Part shown: piece by piece, positions 56,508 through 64,000 of the stretch
How the letters are laid out: each line of letters starts with the position of its first letter
How positions within the stretch are numbered: the stretch's first letter is position 1
DNA from: Streptacidiphilus fuscans
GTDB taxonomy: Bacteria > Actinomycetota > Actinomycetes > Streptomycetales > Streptomycetaceae
Assembly (NCBI RefSeq): GCF_015690355.1
Contig: NZ_JADPRT010000008.1
Coordinates: forward strand, 262,908-326,907
Direction: 5' to 3'
Length of the DNA: 64,000 bases
Notes under the pieces: model-generated
What the model was told of the DNA's origin: nothing
The model's input: only the letters and a program-made list of their open reading frames with translations
Database searches by the model: none
Position numbers and translations under genes: made by a program

Positions 56508-56852
56508 TCAGGACGCCGCCTCGTCCTCGCTCTCCTCGTTGCGCTGGACCGTGCCGGGGGTGCCGTCTCCGCGCTGCCACTGCACCAGCAGCTCGTCCTT
56601 GGTGCCGAACCGGACCAGGTGCCGTCCGACGACGTCCTCCAGCCGGTCGAGGTGCTCCGTGTCGCCCTCAACGGCCAGGAGCAGGGAATCGGGCGTGGCC
56701 GTCATGGTGGCGGTACCGAAGCCGAAAGTGAGGGAACCGAGGCCGGTCTCCTCGTCCCAGTTCGTCTCGATCTTGCGTCCGAGATGGGCGGCGAGCTGTT
56801 TGGCGTAGCGATGCGGGCGGTCGGTGGCCACACGTGCTTGGGAACGAGGCAT
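56508..56852 (-). CDS. DUF2218 domain protein with iron-box promoter
   Basis: The 114-residue protein starts MPRSQARVATDRPHRYAKQLAAHLGRK and holds the DUF2218 pattern with FGTATMTATPDSLLLAVEG and LEDVVGRHLVRFG. DUF2218 proteins are often encoded beside siderophore or iron-uptake genes; the biochemical role is unknown. A palindromic TTAGGC-GCCTAA iron box lies 29 bases upstream of its ATG, supporting repression by an IdeR/DmdR protein under iron-replete conditions. Confidence 0.88.
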   Translation of the reverse strand: MPRSQARVATDRPHRYAKQLAAHLGRKIETNWDEETGLGSLTFGFGTATMTATPDSLLLAVEGDTEHLDRLEDVVGRHLVRFGTKDELLVQWQRGDGTPGTVQRNEESEDEAAS

Positions 56853-56880
56853 GGAACCCTCCAGGGAGAAGCCTTCACTA

Positions 56881-56894
56881 TTAGGCGAGCCTAA
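56881..56894. promoter_or_regulatory. Iron box (DtxR/IdeR/DmdR-type)
   Basis: TTAGGC-GA-GCCTAA is a perfect palindrome that matches the core of the actinobacterial iron box. It lies between divergent genes, 29 bases from the DUF2218 start and 103 bases from the MarR start, in an AT-rich patch. Confidence 0.75.
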
Positions 56895-56996
56895 CGCATA
56901 ATGAGCTTAGCTCTCTATTTGTTCCCTGACCGCTCGGCCCGCAAGCGGACCCCGCACAGTCGATATCCTGGCCTCCCCCTACGCAGGAGCCCTTCC

Positions 56997-57506
56997 GTGA
57001 CCGCCGCCACCCCGTCCGCATCCGTGCCCGAGCCGATCCCCACCGAGGTCGAGCTGGCCGACGCGATGATGCGCGCCAGCAAGCGGATGCGCCGGGCCAC
57101 CTTCCACCGGCTCGCTCCGCACGGCCTGACGCCGTCACAGGGACGGGCGTTGGACACCCTCGCCTGGAGCGGCGGCCAGGGCATCCGGCTCAACCAGCTC
57201 GCCGAGCGCCTGCGGATCGCGCCCCGCTCGGCCACCACGGTGGTGGACGCGCTGGAGGCGGCCGGCCTGGTCACCCGCTCCCCCGACCCGGACGACCGCC
57301 GGGCCACCCTGCTCAAGCTGACCGAGTCCGGCGACGCCGCGGTGGCGCAGATCGCGGCCGTCCGCCGCGAGGTCGCCGAGGAGTTCTTCGGCCCGGTCAG
57401 CGCTGCGGACCGGGTGTCCCTGCTGCACCTGCTCCGAGTGGCCGAGGAGTCGTACGAGCTGGCCCATCCGCACCACCACGGCCCCCACGCCCATCCGCAT
57501 CCCTGA
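56997..57506 (+). CDS. MarR family regulator with histidine-rich C-terminal tail
   Basis: The product is about 169 residues from GTG with AGGAG upstream. The winged helix has LTPSQGRALDTLAWSGGQGIRLNQLAERL, recognition helix IAPRSATTVVDALEAAGLV and the wing RSPDPDDRRATLLKLT. The last 13 residues, HPHHHGPHAHPHP, contain seven histidines, which could bind a metal ion; MarR proteins do not usually have this. It is divergent from the iron-box DUF2218 gene. The 3' end overlaps the convergent EamA gene by 110 bases, so the His-rich tail is encoded opposite the EamA C-terminal tail. Confidence 0.9.
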   Translation: MTAATPSASVPEPIPTEVELADAMMRASKRMRRATFHRLAPHGLTPSQGRALDTLAWSGGQGIRLNQLAERLRIAPRSATTVVDALEAAGLVTRSPDPDDRRATLLKLTESGDAAVAQIAAVRREVAEEFFGPVSAADRVSLLHLLRVAEESYELAHPHHHGPHAHPHP

Positions 57507-58416
57507 CGGCCCCCTCCCCGGCTGCCGGGCCTCCGGTCCCTGCGACCCGGCGTCCACCGAACGACGCGAGCGCGATCCCGGTGATCACCAGGACAGCGGC
57601 GACAGCCGCCAGCGGTGTGATCGCCTCGCCGCGCAGCAACCAGGCCGACGACATCCCGAACACCGGTACCAGCAACGCGAACGGCGCTACCACCGAGGCG
57701 TCGTGATGCCGCAACAGATGTCCCCAGAGGCCGTAACCGACAAGCGTCGCGCCCCAGGCGACGTAGAGCAGCGCGGCCACACCCGTCAGGCTGAAATGCC
57801 CGAGGGCCCGCAGATCCGTGTGGGCGCCCTCGGTCAGCACGGACAGCACTCCGAGCGGCAGCGGCGGCACCACACTGATCCAGACCATCCAGCGCAGCGC
57901 GTCAGGAGGCGCGGCCTTACGCGTGATGACGTTGGACAGCCCGAAGGCCGCAGCCGCGCCGACGACCAGCGCGAACGCCCCGAGCGGCCCCGCGCCCCCG
58001 CGGTCCACCTGGTCGACGGCCGCCACCGCGATTCCCACCACCGCCACCGCCAGCCCGACGAGCCGCCGCCCGGTGAACCGCTCCCGCAGCAGCACTGCGG
58101 CAAACCCGGCCGTGAAGACCGCCTGCCCCTGCAGGACCAGGGAGCTGAGCCCGGCCGGCATGCCGGCACGCATGCCCTCGAAGAGCAGGCCGAACTGCAG
58201 GCCACCGAGCACCAGTCCGCCCGCAACCACCCAACGCCACGACACCCCCGGGCGCCCGACCAGGAACACGGCGGGCACCGCGGCGGCGACGAACCGGAGT
58301 GCGCAGAAGAACAGCGGCGGACAGTGCTCCAGCCCGGCGTCGATGGCGACGAAGCTGACTCCCCAGAGGGCGGCGACAAGGACGGCGAGTCCGAAATGGC
58401 GGGCGCTCAAGCTCAT
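57397..58416 (-). CDS. EamA-family (drug/metabolite) transporter
   Basis: The 339-residue protein has two EamA repeats and about ten transmembrane helices (FGLAVLVAALWGVSFVAIDAGL at the start, VFGMSSAWLLRGEAITPLAAVAAVLVITGIALASFGG at the end of repeat two). A Gly/Arg/Pro-rich cytoplasmic tail of 45 residues follows, which comes from the antisense overlap with marR. EamA carriers export amino acids or small metabolites. A LysR gene lies two genes away, and such pairs are common, but the protease gene intervenes. Confidence 0.9.
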   Translation of the reverse strand: MSLSARHFGLAVLVAALWGVSFVAIDAGLEHCPPLFFCALRFVAAAVPAVFLVGRPGVSWRWVVAGGLVLGGLQFGLLFEGMRAGMPAGLSSLVLQGQAVFTAGFAAVLLRERFTGRRLVGLAVAVVGIAVAAVDQVDRGGAGPLGAFALVVGAAAAFGLSNVITRKAAPPDALRWMVWISVVPPLPLGVLSVLTEGAHTDLRALGHFSLTGVAALLYVAWGATLVGYGLWGHLLRHHDASVVAPFALLVPVFGMSSAWLLRGEAITPLAAVAAVLVITGIALASFGGRRVAGTGGPAAGEGAVRDADGRGGRGGADGPARTTPRPLGAGAAGTPGPQR

Positions 58417-58582
58417 GCAGCGAGCATGGCGCGAGCCGTCTCTTGAGCACCAGAAAAGAGTTCTTCAGCATTTTATTCAGCGTTACTGAACGATTCGGCG
58501 GAGCCGTCCAAATCCGACGGACCGTCACCCGGTTGACCAGCAGCGGTGGCGGTGGCGTCAGATCACCCAAACCATCAGAAAC

Positions 58583-59344
58583 ATGACGCTCCGTTCGTTC
58601 ACTGTCGTCGGCGCCCTGCTGGCGTTTCTTCTGCTGGGGCCCCAAGGCGGCCAGAACGCCGTTGCCGGAGCGCCCGACTCCACGCCCTTCGGCGGCTCGT
58701 CGCGGATCGGCGCCGTTTTCGGCTCCTCCCCCGGACGCCCCGACCACCACTTCTGCAGCGGAGCCGTGGTCGACAGCCCGACCCGCGACATCGTGGTCAC
58801 CGCCGCGCACTGCGTGATCGGTCCCGGATCGGGACACGCCCGCGGCGGCCTCACCTTCGTTCCTGGCTACCACGACGGCCGACGCCCGTACGGGACCTGG
58901 TCGGTGGCGACCGTCGTCGCCGGCGCCGCCTGGACGCGGTACGGAAACCCGGACGAGGACGTCGCGTTCCTGATCCTCCGTCCGATCGGTCGGCACCGGA
59001 TCGCGGACCTGACCGGCTCCGAGGCGCTCTCGTTCAACCCCCACCCCGGCACCCGCGCCGTCACCGTCGGCTATCCGAGCAGGGGCGACCGCCCGGTCTA
59101 CTGCGCGTCGACCCTCCTCCGCTTCGGCCCGCACCAGCTCGAGTTCGACTGCCCCGGGCTGCCCGGCGGCACCAGCGGCGGCCCGATGCTGGTCGGCACC
59201 GACTCCGGAGCTCGCGGCCGCGGCGCGGTGGCCGGCGTCATCGGCGGCTACCAGCAGGGCGGCGACACGGACGACGTGTCGTACTCCGCCTACTTCGGCC
59301 CCGCCATCGCCGCCGTCTACCGCGCTGCCCTGACCCACGGCTGA
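58583..59344 (+). CDS. Secreted trypsin-like (S1) serine protease
   Basis: The 253-residue protein has a signal peptide (LRSFTVVGALLAFLLLGPQGGQNAVAGA, cleavage near 30). The chymotrypsin triad is complete: H76 in VVTAAHCV, D126 in NPDEDVAFLIL and S198 in GGTSGGPML. C58-C77 and C174-C190 probably form disulfides. No C-terminal pro-domain or sortase signal is present. It acts extracellularly; substrate unknown. Confidence 0.92.
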   Translation: MTLRSFTVVGALLAFLLLGPQGGQNAVAGAPDSTPFGGSSRIGAVFGSSPGRPDHHFCSGAVVDSPTRDIVVTAAHCVIGPGSGHARGGLTFVPGYHDGRRPYGTWSVATVVAGAAWTRYGNPDEDVAFLILRPIGRHRIADLTGSEALSFNPHPGTRAVTVGYPSRGDRPVYCASTLLRFGPHQLEFDCPGLPGGTSGGPMLVGTDSGARGRGAVAGVIGGYQQGGDTDDVSYSAYFGPAIAAVYRAALTHG

Positions 59345-59380
59345 GTCTCGACCCACCTCGGCCCGAACCTCGGCCGAACC

Positions 59381-59411
59381 TCGGCGGGCATTCGGCGGGC
59401 ATTCGGCGGGC
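59381..59411. repeat. 11-bp tandem repeat upstream of lysR
   Basis: TCGGCGGGCAT occurs twice in tandem (59381-59402) and a third, shortened copy follows. It lies between the protease stop and the LysR start and could act as a weak spacer or length-variable tract. Confidence 0.6.
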
Positions 59412-59477
59412 CGACGGCATCCGGTGGGGCGACGGTGTCCGGTAGGGCGTCCGCCGTGCAGCGCCTAGGCTGCCCGC

Positions 59478-60470
59478 ATGATGGATCTCGGACGACTGCG
59501 CGCCCTCCACGCCGTGGCCGTGCACGGCTCCGTGGGCCGCGCCGCCGCCGCGCTCGGGTACACGCCCTCGGCGATCTCCCAGCAGATCAGCAAGCTCGAA
59601 CGGGAGACCAGGACCCCGCTGCTGGAGAAACGCGGCCGCGGCGTGGTCCTCACCGATGCCGCGCAGGAGCTGGCACAGACCGCGCAGGCGGTGCTCGCCC
59701 TGGTGGAGCAGGCGGAGGTCGGCCTGGAGGCGCGCCGCGGCGAGGTCACCGGGCGACTCTTCCTCGCCGCGTTCGCCACCGCCGCACGGGGCCTGCTGCC
59801 CACCGTCCTGGCCGACCTCTCCGCCGAGCACCCCGAGTTGGAGCTGCGGGTGCTGGAGAGCGACCCCTATCTGATGGCCGAGCTGGTCGCGCGTGGTGAG
59901 ATCGACCTCGCGGTGGTGCAGGACTGGCCCAACACGCCGCTGGCAACGCCGGAAGGCGTCTGTCGTCGGCGCCTGGGCGAGGACCCGGTCGATGTCGTGC
60001 TGCCTGCCGACCATCCGCTCGCCGCGCGTGAGGTGCTGACGGTCGAGGAGCTGAAGGGACAGCGTTGGGTCAACACACCGCCCGGCACCATCTGCCACGA
60101 CTGGCTGCTCCAGACGCTGCGCGAAGCGGGCGAGGATCCGGACACCCGGTTCCAGGCAACGGAGTTCGACACCCAGATCGCGCTGATCCGCGCGGGCCTC
60201 TGCATCGGACTGGTGCCGCGTCTCGGCCGGGCGCCGCTGCCCGCCGGCGTGGTCGCCCGGCCTATCGTGCCGGAGCCGGTCCGACGCGTCTCGGTGCTCT
60301 GGCGCGAGCATGCGACGCGTCGTCCCGCGATCGCGGCAGCGCTCGCCGCCCTGCATCGCCACTGGCCGCAGCGCTCGGCCGCCCCCGAACCGGAGTGCTC
60401 GCCCGCGTCGGCCACCGCACCCGCTGCGGCCCGGGAGGCGAAGCACCACCGCTCAGGGAGCGGCCGATGA
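59478..60470 (+). CDS. LysR family transcriptional regulator
   Basis: The 330-residue protein has an N-terminal helix-turn-helix (RLRALHAVAVHGSVGRAAAALGYTPSAISQQISKLE) and a periplasmic-binding-fold effector domain (RLFLAAFATAARGLLPTVLADL, DLAVVQDWP). The last 30 residues are Ala/Pro-rich. The target is unknown. LysR genes commonly control a neighbouring transporter, here perhaps the EamA gene at 57397, although an S1 protease gene lies between. Confidence 0.9.
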   Translation: MMDLGRLRALHAVAVHGSVGRAAAALGYTPSAISQQISKLERETRTPLLEKRGRGVVLTDAAQELAQTAQAVLALVEQAEVGLEARRGEVTGRLFLAAFATAARGLLPTVLADLSAEHPELELRVLESDPYLMAELVARGEIDLAVVQDWPNTPLATPEGVCRRRLGEDPVDVVLPADHPLAAREVLTVEELKGQRWVNTPPGTICHDWLLQTLREAGEDPDTRFQATEFDTQIALIRAGLCIGLVPRLGRAPLPAGVVARPIVPEPVRRVSVLWREHATRRPAIAAALAALHRHWPQRSAAPEPECSPASATAPAAAREAKHHRSGSGR

Positions 60471-60742
60471 TGACGGACCGACGGGTTCGCACACCTCGAT
60501 CGGGGAGCCGGTACGGCCGAGGGCGGCGGCGCCCTGCCCAGTCGCCGCCGCCCTCTCGGGCCCACCCTCGGCGCCCTGCCTTCCATCCTCACTGACGACC
60601 AGTCGGACCGCGCGTCGGAACCGCGCACGTTGCGCCGCACGGGTGGGACCAGAGAGGCTCAGACCCGAGGTGATGAACCAGCGGGACGGCAAACGCGGAC
60701 AAAAGAGCAACAAAGCACCATGATGCGGGCGAAGAGGTACAG

Positions 60743-62020
60743 GTGACGACAGAACACCGGCCGACTGAAGGGCGGCAGGCAACACACGGACCAGTGCGGG
60801 ACGAACTCGACAACGAGCGTCCCGTGCATCCCCTTATCCGGCGGGTGCGGGCTGCGTACTCTGGCCTCGGGCGAGCGCCGCGTTGGGGCATGGGGGCGTC
60901 GATGCACGTCGTTGCCGGGAATCCGGAGCCAGGGAATCCAGACGAGCCAGGTGCACCAGGAGAGCCGCCGCAGCGGGCTCAGGAGTCGGGACGAGGGCTG
61001 GGGCCAAGGCCGGAGCCGGAGCCGGAGCCGGGGTCAGAGTCAGGGCGCGAGCTGGAGCCGGAGCCGGGGTCAGAGTCAGGGCGCGAGCTGGAGCCGGAGC
61101 CGGAGCATCGGCTGACGGGACCTGCCGGGGCGTACGCGCGGGCGCGAAGGATGCCGACCCTGCTCGCCACCGCGCTCCCGCTGAGTGCTCTGGGCCGCCT
61201 CAGTGTTCTGGGGCGACTGGCGCTGATCGTCCCGGTGCTCGGCCTGCTGCTGGGGGTCGTCCTCAGTGCGTGCGCCGGCGGCCCCGCCGAACCGCCTTCC
61301 GAGGCACGCCCGGGAACGGTGGACGTGACCCTGGTCCCCGGCCCGCCTGGCGCCGCCAACAGCGGATCGCAGGCCACCCCGTCCGCGTCGACCTCCGGCG
61401 GCGCGAGCCCCACGGGGACGGCGCACCCGCCCGCCTATGCGCCGCAGACCCCGACCGACTCGGACGGCACCGCTGGTGCCTCCGGCTCGGCCACGGAGAC
61501 GCTCCCGGTCGGCAGTTGCGTCGGTACGAGCGCCGATCACTACGCACCGGTCGCCTGCACTTCGTCGGCGGCCTACGCCCGCGTCATCGCCCGTCTGCCA
61601 CGTGGCGACGCCAGCGGCAGCTCGGTCAGCTCGGGGACGGCGACCAGTTCGCCCTCGTCGACCGCATGCCCGGCCGACACCGACTTCGTCCTCGGCCTGA
61701 CCAAGGTCGACGCGGCGCATCCGCAGGGTGTCGACGCGGGCATCGCCTGCCTCCGCCTGTTGCAGGGACCGCACCCCGGCGATCCGGGTGGCGGCGCGAG
61801 CGGCTGGCTGTTGCCCGGCGACTGCCTCTACAACGCCGGCGGGAACCAGTTGCAGGCGATCCCCTGCCTCGGCGACGTCGACGGGCACCACGCGCAGTTC
61901 CGCATCACGCTGCTGGTCTCCGCTCCGAGCGCCTGCCCGCTGGGGACCGAGCAGACAATCGCGCTGCGTAACCCTGGCCAGGGCACGCAGTACGGCTGCC
62001 TGGTGGACGTGCTCCTCTGA
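60743..62020 (+). CDS. Single-pass membrane protein with Glu/Pro repeat and extracellular Cys-rich domain
   Basis: The 425-residue protein has a charged cytoplasmic N-terminus carrying two tandem GSESGRELEPEP copies (about residues 97-120) and a transmembrane helix at about 160-176 (LALIVPVLGLLLGVVLSAC). A Ser/Thr/Pro-rich linker follows, then two related modules with paired cysteines: VGSCVGTSADHYAPVACTSSAAY (about 252-276) and LLPGDCLYNAGGNQLQAIPC (about 354-373). It has no recognised enzymatic motif. A cell-surface or envelope role is inferred from topology. The GTG start at 60743 is preceded by ACAGGTGA; its exact start is uncertain. Confidence 0.75.
   Translation: MTTEHRPTEGRQATHGPVRDELDNERPVHPLIRRVRAAYSGLGRAPRWGMGASMHVVAGNPEPGNPDEPGAPGEPPQRAQESGRGLGPRPEPEPEPGSESGRELEPEPGSESGRELEPEPEHRLTGPAGAYARARRMPTLLATALPLSALGRLSVLGRLALIVPVLGLLLGVVLSACAGGPAEPPSEARPGTVDVTLVPGPPGAANSGSQATPSASTSGGASPTGTAHPPAYAPQTPTDSDGTAGASGSATETLPVGSCVGTSADHYAPVACTSSAAYARVIARLPRGDASGSSVSSGTATSSPSSTACPADTDFVLGLTKVDAAHPQGVDAGIACLRLLQGPHPGDPGGGASGWLLPGDCLYNAGGNQLQAIPCLGDVDGHHAQFRITLLVSAPSACPLGTEQTIALRNPGQGTQYGCLVDVLL
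61030..61101 (+). repeat. Perfect 36-bp tandem repeat inside a coding sequence
   Basis: Two identical 36-bp units (61030-61065 and 61066-61101), starting GGGGTCAGAGTCAGG, encode 12 residues each (GSESGRELEPEP). In-frame unit length allows copy number to vary without breaking the gene. Confidence 0.9.
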
Positions 62021-62123
62021 CGCTGCGTCGGCTGCCCGCGGACGGGCGTGCGAGGCGAGGCGTATGAGGAACGGCGCGGCGCGCGAGGAATGGCGTGTCA
62101 ACGACGGGGGTCGGGCCGCGCGG

Positions 62124-62573
62124 TCAGCGCTCGTCCGCCTCCGAGTAGACCTGCCACAGCGAGGGCGTCCCCCCCGACACCCAGCCCCGGCCGATGGAAG
62201 TGACGTCCAACTCCCGTCCGCTCGCCAGGCGGACGAAGGGGCGGCCGTCCGCGAGCAGGTCCCAGGCGGCGCCCGTGATCGAGCCGACGATCACGGAGCC
62301 GAGGTAGAGCCCGGCGTCATGGGCGAACTCGGCCACCTCCTGCGGGTCCTCCCACTCGCGCCAGACCGGTGGCAGCAGGTCCAGCGCGGAGAGCGACTCG
62401 GGAGTGTCGTCCAGCGTCAGCCCCGCGTCCTCGGCGCGTGCCCGCAGCAGCGCGCACTCGCCGAGCATCGCGGCCAAGGTCGCCGGGTCGCCGACACCGT
62501 CGGGATAGCGCGCGACCTTCGCCGCAGCCGCATCCCGACGTGGGCGCCATCGGTCCAGAAAAGGGATCCCCAT
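62124..62573 (-). CDS. DUF6278 family protein
   Basis: The product is about 149 residues from ATG at 62573 (MGIPFLDRWRPRRDA). It matches the actinomycete DUF6278 pattern: ECALLRARAEDAGLTLDDTPESLSALD, DAGLYLGSVIVGSITGAAW and VRLASGRELDV. The family is cytosolic, about 140 residues, and of unknown function. An upstream ATG at 62597 would add eight residues. Confidence 0.85.
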   Translation of the reverse strand: MGIPFLDRWRPRRDAAAAKVARYPDGVGDPATLAAMLGECALLRARAEDAGLTLDDTPESLSALDLLPPVWREWEDPQEVAEFAHDAGLYLGSVIVGSITGAAWDLLADGRPFVRLASGRELDVTSIGRGWVSGGTPSLWQVYSEADER

Positions 62574-62733
62574 GCCCCAAGAGTGACACCGCAGCACCGA
62601 CCGGCAACCTCAGGCCGCGCGTCGGGAGGCCGCGGATTCACTCGTCCCGGATCCGGCCGTCCCGGATCTGGCCGTCCGGGAACTGCCCGCCCAGGGTCCG
62701 ATCGTCACGGTCGTCGCCTGGGCCACGCCGGGG

Positions 62734-64000
62734 TCAGCCGCCCAGCTCCGCGCCCAGGTGTTCGCGAATCAGTGCACGCAGTTCGCCGCCGTCGATCAGC
62801 CGGAGGGACCGGTAGTCCGCCGCGGCCAGTACCGCCTGCGGCTCGAAGCTGCCGGTGGTCGCCCAGATCGCCGCCTCGGCCGACTCCTCCTCCATGACCT
62901 CGGCGACGTTGCGCACCGCCTCGGCGCTCACGACCGCCGGACGGCGGGCGACACAGACAACGTGCGGGTCGTCCGCGAAGGCCTGCCCGTCCCCGTAGGC
63001 GACAGCGAGCAAGCCGTCACGGCCGAGCAGCCGCGGGTCCCAGTCCGGCAGACCCATGGCCGCGAACAACTCGGCCGCCAGTCCCGCGAATTCACCCGGA
63101 GAGAGCTCCTCCGGCACCGGGGCCGTCGCGCCGCCCACCGCGAAAGGCGTGACGGGCGCGGGGCCGTAGGGGTCCGTGGTCATGCGGCACGGCAGCTCGC
63201 GCACCCGCGCCAGCGCGTCCTCGTGGGAGGCGGGCAGCAGCGTGCGTGCGTACAGGTCGGGCCGCCGGGCGTCCAGGGTGACCAACGTGGACTCTCCCGC
63301 CTCAGCGGTGACGACCCGTCCGTTCAGCACCACGCCGTCCAGATGCGATTCCGTGTCGGCGGCCAGCACCGCGTCCAGGGCACGCAGGACGACGCGCGCG
63401 ACCAGCAGCAGGTAGCGTGCGACGCACTCCTCGCGCGGGCGCGGGACAGGCTCCACGCCCCCCTCGGAGTCGTCGGGTGCCACGCGGAAGGCGAGCGCCG
63501 GGGGCACCACCCCGGCGCTGGGGAGCAGCAGGTCGACCACGGCGGTTCTGGTCAGCGGTCGGTAGACCACCCGCGCGGGCACGTCGAGGCCCGGCAACCG
63601 GCCGGCCGAGGCCAATGCGCGTTCCAGGACCGACTCGACGGCGACCTGCTCGCCCAGCTCGTAGGAGCGGCGGTAGTCCACCAGGCGCTCGTTGTAGGCG
63701 CGCACGGCGTTGGCGCGCTCCTGCTCCTCGCGCTCGTACTCCAGCCGGACTCCTTCGGCCCGGTCGCGCAGATCCCGCTCCTGCTCCCGGTACTCGCGCA
63801 GCGCCCGCTGGTGGTCGAGCCGCGCGGTCATCAGCCGCTGCTGGTAACCGGCGTCTAGCAGCGCGCGCCCGGGCTGGCCCGCGGGAACCTGCCCGGGATC
63901 GGGCTCGTAGTCCGTCCAGCGCGGGGGCTCGGAGACGGCGGTCGGCGGCAGCGGCCGGGGCACGTACTCGCGGCGCAGGGCGTCGAAGTCGACGGCCGGG
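62734..64000 (-). CDS. Restriction-endonuclease-like (Mrr-type fold) protein with coiled coil, 5' end outside window
   Basis: The frame is open to the right edge, so the N-terminus is missing; an internal ATG at 63963 gives 409 residues, but the frame continues past it. Residues near the visible start form an Arg/Glu-rich coiled coil (YQQRLMTARLDHQRALREYREQERDL to YRRSYELGE). The C-terminus ends AAIWATTGSFEPQAVLAAADYRSLRLIDGGELRALI, the pattern at the end of Mrr_cat endonuclease domains. The preceding catalytic segment, LAVAYGDGQAF to VVCVARRP, lacks the lysine of the expected (D/E)xK, so it may be inactive. Annotated relatives are called restriction endonuclease. Confidence 0.8.
   Translation of the reverse strand, partial: PAVDFDALRREYVPRPLPPTAVSEPPRWTDYEPDPGQVPAGQPGRALLDAGYQQRLMTARLDHQRALREYREQERDLRDRAEGVRLEYEREEQERANAVRAYNERLVDYRRSYELGEQVAVESVLERALASAGRLPGLDVPARVVYRPLTRTAVVDLLLPSAGVVPPALAFRVAPDDSEGGVEPVPRPREECVARYLLLVARVVLRALDAVLAADTESHLDGVVLNGRVVTAEAGESTLVTLDARRPDLYARTLLPASHEDALARVRELPCRMTTDPYGPAPVTPFAVGGATAPVPEELSPGEFAGLAAELFAAMGLPDWDPRLLGRDGLLAVAYGDGQAFADDPHVVCVARRPAVVSAEAVRNVAEVMEEESAEAAIWATTGSFEPQAVLAAADYRSLRLIDGGELRALIREHLGAELGG

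Overview
The window is high-GC actinomycete chromosome, most likely from the Streptomycetaceae (Streptomyces, Kitasatospora or Streptacidiphilus type). The basis is GC-rich third codon positions, frequent GTG and TTG starts, stem-loop terminators without long T runs, and lineage-typical families: EttA, HrpA, a second beta clamp, a Pls/PosA synthetase, DUF6278 and WXG100/mycosin clusters. I cannot name the species.

Positions 1 to about 18,500 look like an accessory island. The region opens with the end of an Ig-like surface protein. Next comes a large SF1 helicase-phospholipase D fusion that resembles the single-gene (type II) Mokosh phage-defence protein, then a stand-alone TrwC-like relaxase fragment and a frameshifted anti-sigma-type ATPase. 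A divergent type VII secretion (ESX-like) cargo locus follows. Its minus-strand arm encodes an SseB-like protein, a WXG-like helper, a polymorphic toxin with a C-terminal papain-like (Tox-PL) domain, a YrhB/Imm35-type immunity protein and a duplicated YrhB/Tox-PL hybrid. Its plus-strand arm encodes a WXG100 protein, a WXG/alpha-beta-hydrolase protein, a lipoprotein, another WXG100 protein, a PPE-like protein with a disordered tail, and a mycosin protease. No EccC, EccB, EccD or EccE gene is present, so the export machine must be elsewhere. The island ends with an excisionase, a tyrosine integrase broken by a frameshift and a stop codon, and tRNA-Arg(UCU), the probable attachment gene. The island therefore looks immobilised.

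From about 18,600 the window is core-like. It holds an SSB-like gene with two DnaA-box matches upstream, ettA, a thioesterase, a second sliding clamp, aspartate 4-decarboxylase, a Pol I-like polymerase, a quinone oxidoreductase and hrpA. A membrane-bound Pls/PosA peptide synthetase follows with an M1 metallopeptidase downstream. Next are a MarR/aldo-keto reductase pair, a frameshifted membrane protein, a secreted phosphatase, a SpoIIE-type phosphatase and a GDSL hydrolase.

The right third contains a copper module (CsoR-type operator, CopZ, CopA), an SDR, citrate synthase, RecD2, stress enzymes, and a DUF2218 gene with an iron box divergent from a MarR regulator with a histidine-rich tail. It continues with an EamA transporter, a secreted trypsin-like protease and a LysR regulator. 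The last genes are a repeat-bearing membrane protein, a DUF6278 protein and a restriction-endonuclease-like protein cut by the window edge.
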